DNA of 14,997 nt from an uncultured Oscillospiraceae bacterium (lineage in GTDB: Bacteria; Bacillota; Clostridia; Oscillospirales; Oscillospiraceae), in assembly GCA_910588635.1 (NCBI GenBank), contig CAJUPW010000031.1, positions 19,391 through 34,387 of the forward strand, read 5' to 3'. The stretch's first letter is position 1; every line of letters starts with the position of its first letter. The notes below the pieces were generated by a model that was not told the DNA's origin, ran no database searches, and was given only the letters and a program-made list of their open reading frames with translations. A program made the translations under genes and the position numbers. Below are positions 1 to 5,617 of the stretch, one piece after another.

Positions 1-23
1 CCCCCCCCCCCCCCCCCCCCCCC
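1..23. other. Poly-C run at left edge (probable artefact)
   Basis: Twenty-three consecutive C open the window. On the coding strand of yggS they read as a poly-G run and would encode only glycine immediately after the conserved GTALFG motif, where the family normally has a short non-glycine tail and a stop. Poly-G read ends are a known artefact of two-colour sequencing chemistry, and they tend to accumulate at contig ends. I infer an artefact, not biology. Confidence 0.7.
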
Positions 24-704
24 ACCAAAAAGAGCGGTGCCTACCCGGACCAGGGTGGCGCCCTCTGCGATCGCGTCCTCATAGTCGGCGCTCATGCCCA
101 TGGAAAGACAATCCATAACACTTTGATTATCCGACATTTTCTTCATTATGTCAACAAAAAGATTTCGCATTTCGGAAAAATATCTCCGGTTGGCCCCTGG
201 AAGGGTGGAAACAGGGGGAATTGCCATCAGGCCCCGCAGGCGGACATGGGGGCAGCCTGCGGCCAGCCCGGCCAGCTGGGGCAGCTCCTCGGGGGAAACG
301 CCCCCCTTGCTCTGTTCTCCGGCGATATTCACCTCCAAAAGGATGTCCTGCACCAGGCCCAGCTTGTCCGCCTGGGCGGCTACCGCCCGAAGCAGCCGCT
401 CCGAGTCCACAGAGTGGATGAGGGAGACCCTGCCCACCACCTGCTTCACCTTGTTGGTCTGGAGGTGGCCGATGAAGTGGACCTCCGCCCCGGCGTAGGC
501 GCCGGCCTCCAGATGGGCGGTGAGCTCCTGCACCCGGTTCTCCCCGCACAGGCGGATGCCGCCGGCAATGGCGGAGCGGATGGTCTCGTCGGTTTGAACC
601 TTGGTGGCGGCGCACAGGGAGATTTCTCCCGGGTCCCGGCCCGCCGCCCGGGCGGCGGCGGCAATTCTCTCCTGAACGGCTTTGATGTTTTGGGACAGGT
701 CCAT
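1..704 (-). CDS. yggS: YggS/PLPBP family PLP homeostasis protein (3' end cut)
   Basis: Pyridoxal-phosphate-binding homeostasis protein of the YggS/YlmE/PLPBP family. It is a cytosolic single-domain TIM-barrel protein that buffers PLP and has no known catalytic turnover. About 227 residues are readable, close to the full family length of roughly 225-235. Visible family motifs are the PLP lysine at K35 in LCAATK, GENRVQE, HFIGHLQTNK, IHSVDS, LLEVNIAGEQSKGG, RGLMAIPP, LSMGMSADY and the terminal VRVGTALFG. The start at 704 is preceded by AGAAGGA about seven bases upstream. It lies 32 bp downstream of the HlyD-like gene on the same strand, so it is probably co-transcribed. The last few codons are lost in the poly-C run, so no stop is visible. 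Reliable coding sequence is 24-704. Confidence 0.95.
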   Translation of the reverse strand, partial: MDLSQNIKAVQERIAAAARAAGRDPGEISLCAATKVQTDETIRSAIAGGIRLCGENRVQELTAHLEAGAYAGAEVHFIGHLQTNKVKQVVGRVSLIHSVDSERLLRAVAAQADKLGLVQDILLEVNIAGEQSKGGVSPEELPQLAGLAAGCPHVRLRGLMAIPPVSTLPGANRRYFSEMRNLFVDIMKKMSDNQSVMDCLSMGMSADYEDAIAEGATLVRVGTALFGGGGGGGG

Positions 705-736
705 GATGATTCCTTCTCTCTGTATCTATTATACGG

Positions 737-2005
737 TCAGCCCTCCAGCAGCAGGCCGTCCTGCAGGCCGGTGCCCTGGGTGATGACGGAATCCCCGGCC
801 CGGAGAATCTTCCGGCCGGAGCCCAGAGGGCGGACCACATAGTAGTCGCTGCCCTCGTAGAGGATGTCCGCCTCCCGGAACTCGGTACGGCCGTTGACCA
901 GGGCGTATACCCCGACTTTGGAGACGGCGGAGGCGGCGCCGGAGTCGGAGGCCTCCTGGGTAAACTCCACCAGGCGCAAGGCCTGTTTGGGGATGCGCAG
1001 GCCGGACCAGCTCTCAAAGACCAGCTCGGCGGTCTGGTGGCGCAGCAAGGTGGTGAGGGTGAGGTATCGGTTGGAGGAAAAGACCACCAGGGTCTTCCCT
1101 CCCTCGGTTGCGCCGATGCGGTCTACCGTCATCTCCACGTCCCGGTTCAGCTCCCCGGAGAAGCGCAGGCGGGCGATGTCCCCCTCCTCCAGGCGGCGGG
1201 CGGCCTCCTGGGGCAGATTGGCGGCGAAATACCAGGTGTCGGAGGTGATGAGCTTGCCCATGGCGCCGCCGTCCTCCCCAGCGGGGCTGTTGATGAGCTC
1301 CTGGAGGGTTGTGGGGGTGAGCTGGTTGACGGTCTCCGGGGTAAGCCGGGTTTCGTAGCCGTCCACCAGGCCGGAAAAGACCCCCGGCGTGGGCGCGGAG
1401 ACCCGGGTGGTGGCCCGGGCGGACTGGCGGGTGAGGACGGCCAGCTCCTCCCGGAGCTGGCGCAGCCGGGCGGACAGGTCGGCGGAGGCGAGGCCATCCC
1501 CGTAGGTGTAGCCCCGCTTGAGCACGCTGCTCTTTACCCCTAACACCTGCTCCCGCAGCTGGGTACAGTCGCCCAGGGCGTAGGAGGCCCGCAGCGACAC
1601 CATGGACTGGATGATGTTCTCGTCCAGCCGTGCGGCGGACTCCAGGTCGCCCGACTGTGAGACAGCGTCCTCCAGCAGCTCGATGGCCAGCTCCAGCTCC
1701 TCAATGTGGGCCTGGCTGGCCTGGGCCTGACTGTCCCGGTAGACCAGGGCAATCTGCTGGCCCTTGCCCACCTTCTCGCCCTCCGCCCGGGTCAGCTCCA
1801 GGATGCCGGACTGGGCCGGGAGGACCAGGGCCTCCCGCACCACAAGACCCTCCGCCGTCACGCTGTCGTTGGCGGTGTAGGAGTAGACCTGGGCGGTCTG
1901 GTAGGGCTCGTTCAGGGCGCCGAATATGTAGTAGCCCAGATAGAGGGCGATTACCGCGGCGAAGATCAGAATGGTAAAGGTAATCAGGGGTTTTCCTTGT
2001 TTCAT
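737..2005 (-). CDS. HlyD-like membrane adaptor protein
   Basis: A 422-residue protein with the architecture of HlyD/MFP-type adaptors. It has a short cytoplasmic N-terminus (MKQGK) and one transmembrane helix at about residues 7-28. A beta-rich lipoyl-like half-motif follows (about 48-90, including EGLVVREALVLPAQSGIL and GEKVGKGQQIALVYR). Then come helical, coiled-coil-prone stretches (about 92-130 and 165-196) and a C-terminal beta-barrel part (IPKQALRLVE and later). It presumably faces outside the membrane. No ABC transporter or outer-membrane partner is encoded nearby, so a transport role is not supported by context. It sits between hfq and yggS; in related Clostridia I recall this slot leading into the sepF/divIVA division cluster, so an envelope role is possible. 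The start ATG has only a weak purine-rich upstream region (GAAAGAGAGAA). Confidence 0.8.
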   Translation of the reverse strand: MKQGKPLITFTILIFAAVIALYLGYYIFGALNEPYQTAQVYSYTANDSVTAEGLVVREALVLPAQSGILELTRAEGEKVGKGQQIALVYRDSQAQASQAHIEELELAIELLEDAVSQSGDLESAARLDENIIQSMVSLRASYALGDCTQLREQVLGVKSSVLKRGYTYGDGLASADLSARLRQLREELAVLTRQSARATTRVSAPTPGVFSGLVDGYETRLTPETVNQLTPTTLQELINSPAGEDGGAMGKLITSDTWYFAANLPQEAARRLEEGDIARLRFSGELNRDVEMTVDRIGATEGGKTLVVFSSNRYLTLTTLLRHQTAELVFESWSGLRIPKQALRLVEFTQEASDSGAASAVSKVGVYALVNGRTEFREADILYEGSDYYVVRPLGSGRKILRAGDSVITQGTGLQDGLLLEG

Positions 2006-2035
2006 AGGGGTTCTCTCTTTCGTCGGTACTGGAAC

Positions 2036-2278
2036 TTACTCTATTGCCTCCTCAGTCAGCGGGACGGGCCGCTCGGGTACAATGGTGGAAATGGCGTGCT
2101 TGTAGATGACCTGCTGTTTGCCGTCGCTGGTCAGGATGACGGTAAAGGCGTCGAAGCCGGTGATGTAGCCCCGCATCTGAAAGCCGTTCATCAAAAACAT
2201 GGTGACCGGCCGGCGCTCCCGCCGGGCCTGGGTGAGAAAGATCTCCTGGAGGTTGTTGGTTTTTGTCATTGTTGTCAT
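2036..2278 (-). CDS. hfq: RNA chaperone Hfq
   Basis: Sm-like RNA-binding protein that forms hexameric rings and binds sRNAs and mRNAs. The 80-residue product carries the Sm1 region (NLQEIFLTQARRERRPVTMFLMNGFQ is the conserved block, seen here in pieces such as NLQEIFL, VTMFLMNGFQ and GFDAFTV). It also has the Sm2 signature YKHAISTI. There is almost no C-terminal tail, as is usual in Bacillota. I chose ATG at 2278 because AAGAGGTG lies nine bases upstream. An upstream GTG at 2290 would overlap that ribosome binding site, and the ATG at 2269 is too far from it. It follows miaA by 56 bp and precedes the HlyD-like gene by 30 bp. The miaA-hfq order is widely conserved in bacteria. Confidence 0.96.
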   Translation of the reverse strand: MTTMTKTNNLQEIFLTQARRERRPVTMFLMNGFQMRGYITGFDAFTVILTSDGKQQVIYKHAISTIVPERPVPLTEEAIE

Positions 2279-2334
2279 AATATGTAGCACCTCTTCTTTC
2301 TTTGCGGACGGTCAAATCCGTCTCGGTGCCCATA

Positions 2335-3276
2335 TCATATACCAAATTCTTCCAGATATGCTGTCGAACGCTGTAGTACGTCCGCAAAATTCGGGACAGG
2401 TCCCCACAGAAGCCGTTTGGCCTCCTGATCGCGCCGGAACCAGGTGCGCTGCCGCTTGGCGTACTGCCGGGAGCGCAGCTTGATCTGGGCGGCGGCGTCC
2501 GCCGCCGCAGCTTCTCCGAGGACAACAGGAATCATCTCCTTGTAGCCGATGGCCTGCATGGCGGTGCACCGCTGAGGCACCCCGCTGTCCAGCAAGGCGC
2601 GGACCTCCTCCACCAGACCGGCCCGCATCATCTTGTCCACCCGGCGGTCGATGCGCGCCCACATGTCCTCCCGGCGTTCGTAGTCCAGGGTGAGGGTGAG
2701 GGCGTCGTACCGGGGGGGAACGGCGCGGGTCCGCTCGTTGTGGGCCGTGATGGTCCTGCCAGTGGACAGCCACACCTCCAGTGCCCGGACGATCCGCTTG
2801 GCGTCGTTGGGATGGAGGCGGGCGGCGGCGTCCGGGTCGGCCTGGGCCAGCTCCCGGAGAAGGGCCTCCCCGCCCTCCCGGGCGTACCGCGCCTCCAGCT
2901 CGGAGCGCAGGGGACTGGCCCCGTCAAAGGCGGCGAAGGTGCGGCCCGAGAGAAGGGAATCAATATACAGCCCCGTCCCCCCGGCGAGGACGGGCAGCTT
3001 TCCACAAGAGAGCACATCGTCCACACAGGCCGCCGCCATATCTACATACCGGGCGGCGGAGAAGTCCTCCTCCGGGTCGGCCACGTCGATCATGTGGTGA
3101 GGGACGCCCTGCATTTCCTCCGCCGTGGGTTTGGCGGTGCCGATGTCCATGCGGCGGTATATCTGCATGGAATCGGCGGACACCACCTCGCCGTTATGGC
3201 GCTTGGCCAGCTCCGCCGCCAGCCAGGTTTTTCCCGAGGCCGTGGGGCCGGTGATGACTAAGATTTTAGGGGGCAT
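2335..3276 (-). CDS. miaA: tRNA dimethylallyltransferase MiaA
   Basis: Transfers a dimethylallyl group to N6 of A37 in tRNAs reading UNN codons, giving i6A, the substrate of MiaB encoded upstream in this locus. The 313-residue length is normal. The N-terminal P-loop GPTASGKT spans residues 10-17, with the catalytic aspartate at D35 in SADSMQIY. Further motifs are GTAKPT, PHHMID, GGTGLYI, RIVRALE and QAIGYKEM. The ATG at 3276 is preceded by AAGGAGG with seven bases of spacing. That ribosome binding site overlaps the -35 region of the divergent toxin promoter. I found no convincing promoter of its own, so it is probably expressed by read-through from mutL or from the antisense-RNA promoter at 3559-3588. 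Confidence 0.97.
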   Translation of the reverse strand: MPPKILVITGPTASGKTWLAAELAKRHNGEVVSADSMQIYRRMDIGTAKPTAEEMQGVPHHMIDVADPEEDFSAARYVDMAAACVDDVLSCGKLPVLAGGTGLYIDSLLSGRTFAAFDGASPLRSELEARYAREGGEALLRELAQADPDAAARLHPNDAKRIVRALEVWLSTGRTITAHNERTRAVPPRYDALTLTLDYERREDMWARIDRRVDKMMRAGLVEEVRALLDSGVPQRCTAMQAIGYKEMIPVVLGEAAAADAAAQIKLRSRQYAKRQRTWFRRDQEAKRLLWGPVPNFADVLQRSTAYLEEFGI

Positions 3277-3288
3277 AGTGCCGCCTCC

Positions 3289-3317
3289 TTGCGGATGTTG
3301 TCGAAATATGGTACAAT
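3289..3317 (+). promoter_or_regulatory. Sigma-A-type promoter of the toxin-like gene
   Basis: TTGCGG at 3289-3294, a 17-bp spacer, and TACAAT at 3312-3317 with an extended -10 TG at 3309-3310. The predicted start near 3324 gives a leader of about 52 nt before the small ORF. The promoter diverges from miaA, and its -35 lies over the miaA ribosome binding site. Confidence 0.6.
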
Positions 3318-3337
3318 TGCGGCGCCGTCTTTACAGG

Positions 3338-3365
3338 TTCCTTCCGTCCTGCCAAAGGGAAGGAG
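3338..3365 (+). promoter_or_regulatory. 5' hairpin masking the toxin Shine-Dalgarno
   Basis: UUCCUUCC at 3338-3345 pairs with GGAAGGAG at 3358-3365: seven Watson-Crick pairs plus one G-U, with a 12-nt loop. The 3' arm contains most of the AGGAGG (3361-3366) that would serve the ATG at 3376, so the stem should restrain initiation. A helix hiding the Shine-Dalgarno is also a known part of the fst mRNA in pAD1 par. Confidence 0.55.
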
Positions 3366-3388
3366 GTGAATCCCTATGGACGTCTTTC
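3366..3388 (+). repeat. Direct repeat copy A (over toxin start codon)
   Basis: Blocks GTGAATCC, TATGGACG and CTTTC, separated by single extra bases, span the last G of the Shine-Dalgarno, the start codon and the first codons of the toxin-like ORF. Copy B at 3517-3537 has the same three blocks without the two extra bases: 21 matches with two 1-nt gaps. The arrangement recalls the DRa/DRb repeats of par loci. Confidence 0.8.
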
Positions 3389-3471
3389 TAGATCTCGTTG
3401 TGTCCGCTGCTGCGAATGTCATTGGTTATTACATTTGCCGGTGGGTTGACAGACACACGAAAAGACGGTAG
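3376..3471 (+). CDS. Small membrane peptide, Fst-like type I toxin candidate
   Basis: A 31-residue peptide starting MDVFLDLVV and ending RWVDRHTKRR. A single hydrophobic helix (about residues 3-21) is followed by a tryptophan and a basic, charged tail. That is the shape of Fst/Ldr-superfamily toxins, which damage or perturb the membrane. I see resemblance of shape, not an alignable family signature. AGGAGG (3361-3366) lies nine bases before the ATG, which is among the best ribosome binding sites in the window. The gene has its own promoter (3289-3317), a 5' hairpin over the Shine-Dalgarno and a following strong hairpin (3478-3512). Its start region is repeated beyond the hairpin, under an opposing promoter. 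It is opposite in strand to mutL and miaA. The alternative is a small membrane peptide with another role. Too short for many gene finders. Confidence 0.72.
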   Translation: MDVFLDLVVSAAANVIGYYICRWVDRHTKRR

Positions 3472-3477
3472 GCAGAA

Positions 3478-3512
3478 GAACCCCCGGAGAGGTCGCATCT
3501 CTCCGGGGGTTC
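3478..3512. terminator. Shared (bidirectional) terminator hairpin
   Basis: A perfect 14-bp inverted repeat, GAACCCCCGGAGAG against CTCTCCGGGGGTTC, with a 7-nt loop (3492-3498). It begins seven bases after the toxin-like stop codon. On the minus strand it is followed by TTCTTCT, a moderate U-tract. On the plus strand the tail (GCCTGTG) is not U-rich, so plus-strand termination may be partial. Confidence 0.75.
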
Positions 3513-3516
3513 GCCT

Positions 3517-3537
3517 GTGAATCCTATGGACGCTTTC
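3517..3537 (+). repeat. Direct repeat copy B (antisense-RNA target complement)
   Basis: Second copy of the GTGAATCC / TATGGACG / CTTTC repeat, 151 bp after copy A and on the far side of the terminator. Being transcribed from the minus strand, it yields the complement of the toxin initiation region. It also contains an ATG that opens a 34-codon frame, but there is no ribosome binding site in front of it. Confidence 0.8.
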
Positions 3538-3558
3538 ATTTTGTCATTGGCTGGACTT

Positions 3559-3588
3559 ATTATAGCACAGCTATTACACAATATGCAA
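3559..3588 (-). promoter_or_regulatory. Extended -10 promoter for the antisense RNA
   Basis: Read on the minus strand: TTGCAT (3588-3583), an 18-bp spacer, and a consensus TATAAT (3564-3559) preceded by TGC, giving an extended -10. It is the best-matching -10 in the intergenic region. Transcription would run toward the hairpin at 3512-3478 and, with read-through, into miaA-hfq. A 10-nt repeat of CCGGAGAGGT (3484-3493) recurs at 3594-3603, just upstream of the -35. Confidence 0.7.
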
Positions 3589-3634
3589 GGGTTCCGGAGA
3601 GGTTTTTATTCAGTTTTTCTTCGCGAATAGCAAA

Positions 3635-3652
3635 GTATACCTGGAGGTGTAC
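3635..3652 (+). promoter_or_regulatory. Small hairpin around a Shine-Dalgarno
   Basis: GTATACC (3635-3641) and GGTGTAC (3646-3652) form a 7-bp stem, one pair being G-U, with a TGGA tetraloop. It encloses the GGAGGTG that precedes the short ORF at 3655. On the minus strand it lies 43 bp after the mutL stop and lacks a convincing T-tract, so it is at best a weak mutL terminator. Confidence 0.35.
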
Positions 3653-3654
3653 AT

Positions 3655-3708
3655 ATGGAAAGCCTGCTCTATAAAATATACAGCCTGGAGGCCGTTACGC
3701 CCGCTTGA
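3655..3708 (+). CDS. Very short ORF with strong ribosome binding site, unknown
   Basis: A 17-codon frame (MESLLYKIYSLEAVTPA) behind GGAGGTG with seven bases of spacing. Its last codons overlap the 3' end of mutL on the opposite strand. I do not recognise it and see no convincing plus-strand promoter directly upstream. It could be translated from read-through of the toxin transcript past the hairpin, be a relic of an interrupted gene, or be chance. Only the good ribosome binding site argues for it. Confidence 0.2.
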   Translation: MESLLYKIYSLEAVTPA

Positions 3709-5614
3709 ACTGCTTTTCCAGCTCCTTTTTGGTCAGCGTAATCGCCACCGGCCGGCCGTGGGGGCAGTATTTCACCTGCCCGGACATGACGGCGGCGGCC
3801 ACCCGCTCCAGCTCCTGAGGGGCGGAGTGCCAGCCTCCCTTGATGGCCGCCTTGCAGGCCATGGTGTGGAGCAGCTCGTCCCGGGCGGCGGCGGGGTCGG
3901 CGCTCCCGGCGGTGAGCAGCCTCCGGGCCAGCTCCTCCAGGGCGGCGGGGATGTCGGCGGCGTCCAGGTAGTCAGGCACCCGGCGCACCGCCAGGTCCGC
4001 CCCCAGCTCGTCCGCCTCAAAGCCGAACTCCTCCAGCAGCGCCCGGCGGTCCAGAAGGGCCTCCCGCTCCGGAGGAGACAGCCGGCACACCGCCGGGGTA
4101 AGCAGGACCTGGGACATGGGGTCGTAGCCTGCGGCCTTCATCCGGTCGAAGTTCATCCGCTCGTGGGCGGCGTGCTTGTCGATGAGGTACACCGTGTCCC
4201 CCTGCTCCACGATGATGTAGGTGCTGAGTATTTCTCCGGCCACGCGCCAGGCGTTGTTGGCACAAATTTCGCTCTGCTCCGTCCGGCTGCCGCCGGATAT
4301 CCGCTCCGCTTCGTTGTGCCTCCTCTCCAAACCGGACCCGCTTCGCTGTGCTCCGGTTTGGGCGGCGGAGACCCTTGGCGGCTGCGTCTCAACCGGACCT
4401 GGGGCTGCCGGAGCAAGCCGGGAAATTGCGGGCGCTGCCGGTTTGGACGGCGGCGTATAGGCGCTGTCATGGACTCGGACGACGGCTGGTTGGGGGGGTG
4501 TCTGCGGATGGACGGTGTCCGCCCCTGCGGAGGGTGCGCCGATTCGGAGCTGATTCTCCGATACGGTGTCCTGCTTCCGTATGCCGGGAAGCTCGGTATT
4601 GTTCAGCACCGCACGGGGGTGGGAGGCGTCCCCCTCCAGGGTGGAGAGGACGGCGTGGTACACCGCCGAAAAGACGGCCCGCTCGCCGCCGAATTTCACC
4701 TCGGTCTTGGCGGGGTGGACGTTCACGTCCACGGCGTTCAGCTTGGTCTGTAAGTGGAGGACGCACCCGGGAAATTTGCCCACCATCCTCTGGTTTTGAT
4801 AGGCCTCCTCCAGGGCGGCCGTCATCAGGGGGGACTTCACCTGCCGGCCGTTGACAAAGAAGAACTGCCAGCTCCGGCTGGCCCGGCAGCAGGCGGGCAT
4901 GGACACGAAGCCGGTCACCGACATATCCTCCCCGGCGGCCTTCACCTCCCGGAAGCCCAGGGCCAGCTCCCGGCCCAGCACGGCGTATACGGCGGACTTG
5001 AGCTGTCCGTCCCCTGGGGTGAGCAGCTCCTGTTTGCCGTCCCGGATGAATTTCACGCTGACCTCCGGGTGGGACAGGGCCGCACGCTGGACCGCGGCAA
5101 AGACGGCGGCGCCCTCGGCGGCGTCTTTTTTCATGAATTTCAGCCGGGCGGGGGTGTTGAAGAACAGGTCCCGCACCACCAAGGTGGTGCCCAGGGGACA
5201 GCCCGCTTCCTCAATTTCGCCGGGGGTACCCCCCTCCAGGGCCAGGGAGGCCCCCAGCTCGGAGTCCGCCGTCCGGGTGAGCGCCTCAATCCGGGAGACG
5301 GCGGCGATGGCCGCCAGCGCCTCCCCCCGGAAGCCCAGGGTGCCGATGGCCTCCAGGTCGTACTCGGTGCGCAGCTTGCTGGTGGCGTGGCGGAGGAAGG
5401 CGGTTTTCAGCTGGTCAGCCGGGATGCCCTTGCCGTCGTCGGTCACCCGGAGGAAGGTCAGCCCGCCGTGGTTGATTTCCACCGTTACGGTGGAAGCCCC
5501 GGCGTCGATGGCGTTTTCCATCAGCTCCTTGGCTACGGAGGCGGGCCGCTCCACCACCTCGCCGGCGGCAATCAGGTCGGCCACATGGGGGTCTAATACT
5601 TGAATGCTTGGCAT
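3695..5614 (-). CDS. mutL: DNA mismatch repair protein MutL
   Basis: Couples MutS mismatch recognition to strand incision. The 639-residue protein has the N-terminal GHKL ATPase region (ELMENAIDAGA with E30 and N34, DDGKGI, GFRGEAL). A Pro/Ala-rich linker spans about residues 335-455, followed by a C-terminal dimerisation/endonuclease domain. The nuclease motif reads DKHAAHERMNFD near residue 478; the usual form is DQHAxxExxxxE, so Q is K and the last E is D. CPHGRP near residue 616 is intact. The ACR motif reads ACK. QVLLTP resembles the beta-clamp-binding motif. I infer an endonuclease-type MutL, as expected without MutH. Its start is three bases after the previous stop, with GAGG overlapping that stop, so translation is probably coupled. 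Confidence 0.97.
   Translation of the reverse strand: MPSIQVLDPHVADLIAAGEVVERPASVAKELMENAIDAGASTVTVEINHGGLTFLRVTDDGKGIPADQLKTAFLRHATSKLRTEYDLEAIGTLGFRGEALAAIAAVSRIEALTRTADSELGASLALEGGTPGEIEEAGCPLGTTLVVRDLFFNTPARLKFMKKDAAEGAAVFAAVQRAALSHPEVSVKFIRDGKQELLTPGDGQLKSAVYAVLGRELALGFREVKAAGEDMSVTGFVSMPACCRASRSWQFFFVNGRQVKSPLMTAALEEAYQNQRMVGKFPGCVLHLQTKLNAVDVNVHPAKTEVKFGGERAVFSAVYHAVLSTLEGDASHPRAVLNNTELPGIRKQDTVSENQLRIGAPSAGADTVHPQTPPQPAVVRVHDSAYTPPSKPAAPAISRLAPAAPGPVETQPPRVSAAQTGAQRSGSGLERRHNEAERISGGSRTEQSEICANNAWRVAGEILSTYIIVEQGDTVYLIDKHAAHERMNFDRMKAAGYDPMSQVLLTPAVCRLSPPEREALLDRRALLEEFGFEADELGADLAVRRVPDYLDAADIPAALEELARRLLTAGSADPAAARDELLHTMACKAAIKGGWHSAPQELERVAAAVMSGQVKYCPHGRPVAITLTKKELEKQFKRA
4327..4361. 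repeat. Inverted repeat inside the mutL linker
   Basis: CCAAACCGGA (4327-4336) and its exact complement TCCGGTTTGG (4352-4361) flank a 15-nt loop. It lies in the Pro/Ala-rich linker coding region, next to a stretch encoding an unusually charged segment (ERRHNEAERISGG). It may be a dispersed palindromic element tolerated in the linker; only one copy is visible here. Confidence 0.45.
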
Positions 5615-5617
5615 AAT

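Larger units (their letters stand above)
3475..3552 (-). ncRNA. Predicted antisense antitoxin RNA (RNA II-like)
   Basis: A short RNA is predicted from the promoter at 3559-3588, starting near 3552 and ending just after the shared hairpin. That gives about 75 nt, comparable to the roughly 65-nt RNA II of pAD1 par. Near its 5' end it carries the complement of repeat copy B. It could therefore pair with the toxin mRNA over the start codon (21 base pairs, two single-base bulges) as well as along the shared terminator. Pairing would block ribosome entry. The RNA is inferred from promoter, repeat and terminator geometry; its ends are estimates. I saw no YUNR U-turn motif in the shared loop. Confidence 0.62.

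Noticed and set aside
728..733. TATAAT on the minus strand between the HlyD-like gene and yggS
   Set aside because: No TTG-type -35 at 16-18 bp and no extended -10, so it is not enough for a promoter call.
2300..2330. Small GACGG/CCGTC hairpin between miaA and hfq
   Set aside because: Only five base pairs and no T-tract; unlikely to terminate or regulate.
3526..3630. 34-codon hydrophobic ORF starting in repeat copy B (MDAFILSLAG and onward)
   Set aside because: It has no Shine-Dalgarno, and the ATG exists because copy B duplicates the toxin start. The AT-rich downstream is better explained by the minus-strand promoter. A decayed second toxin copy cannot be fully excluded.
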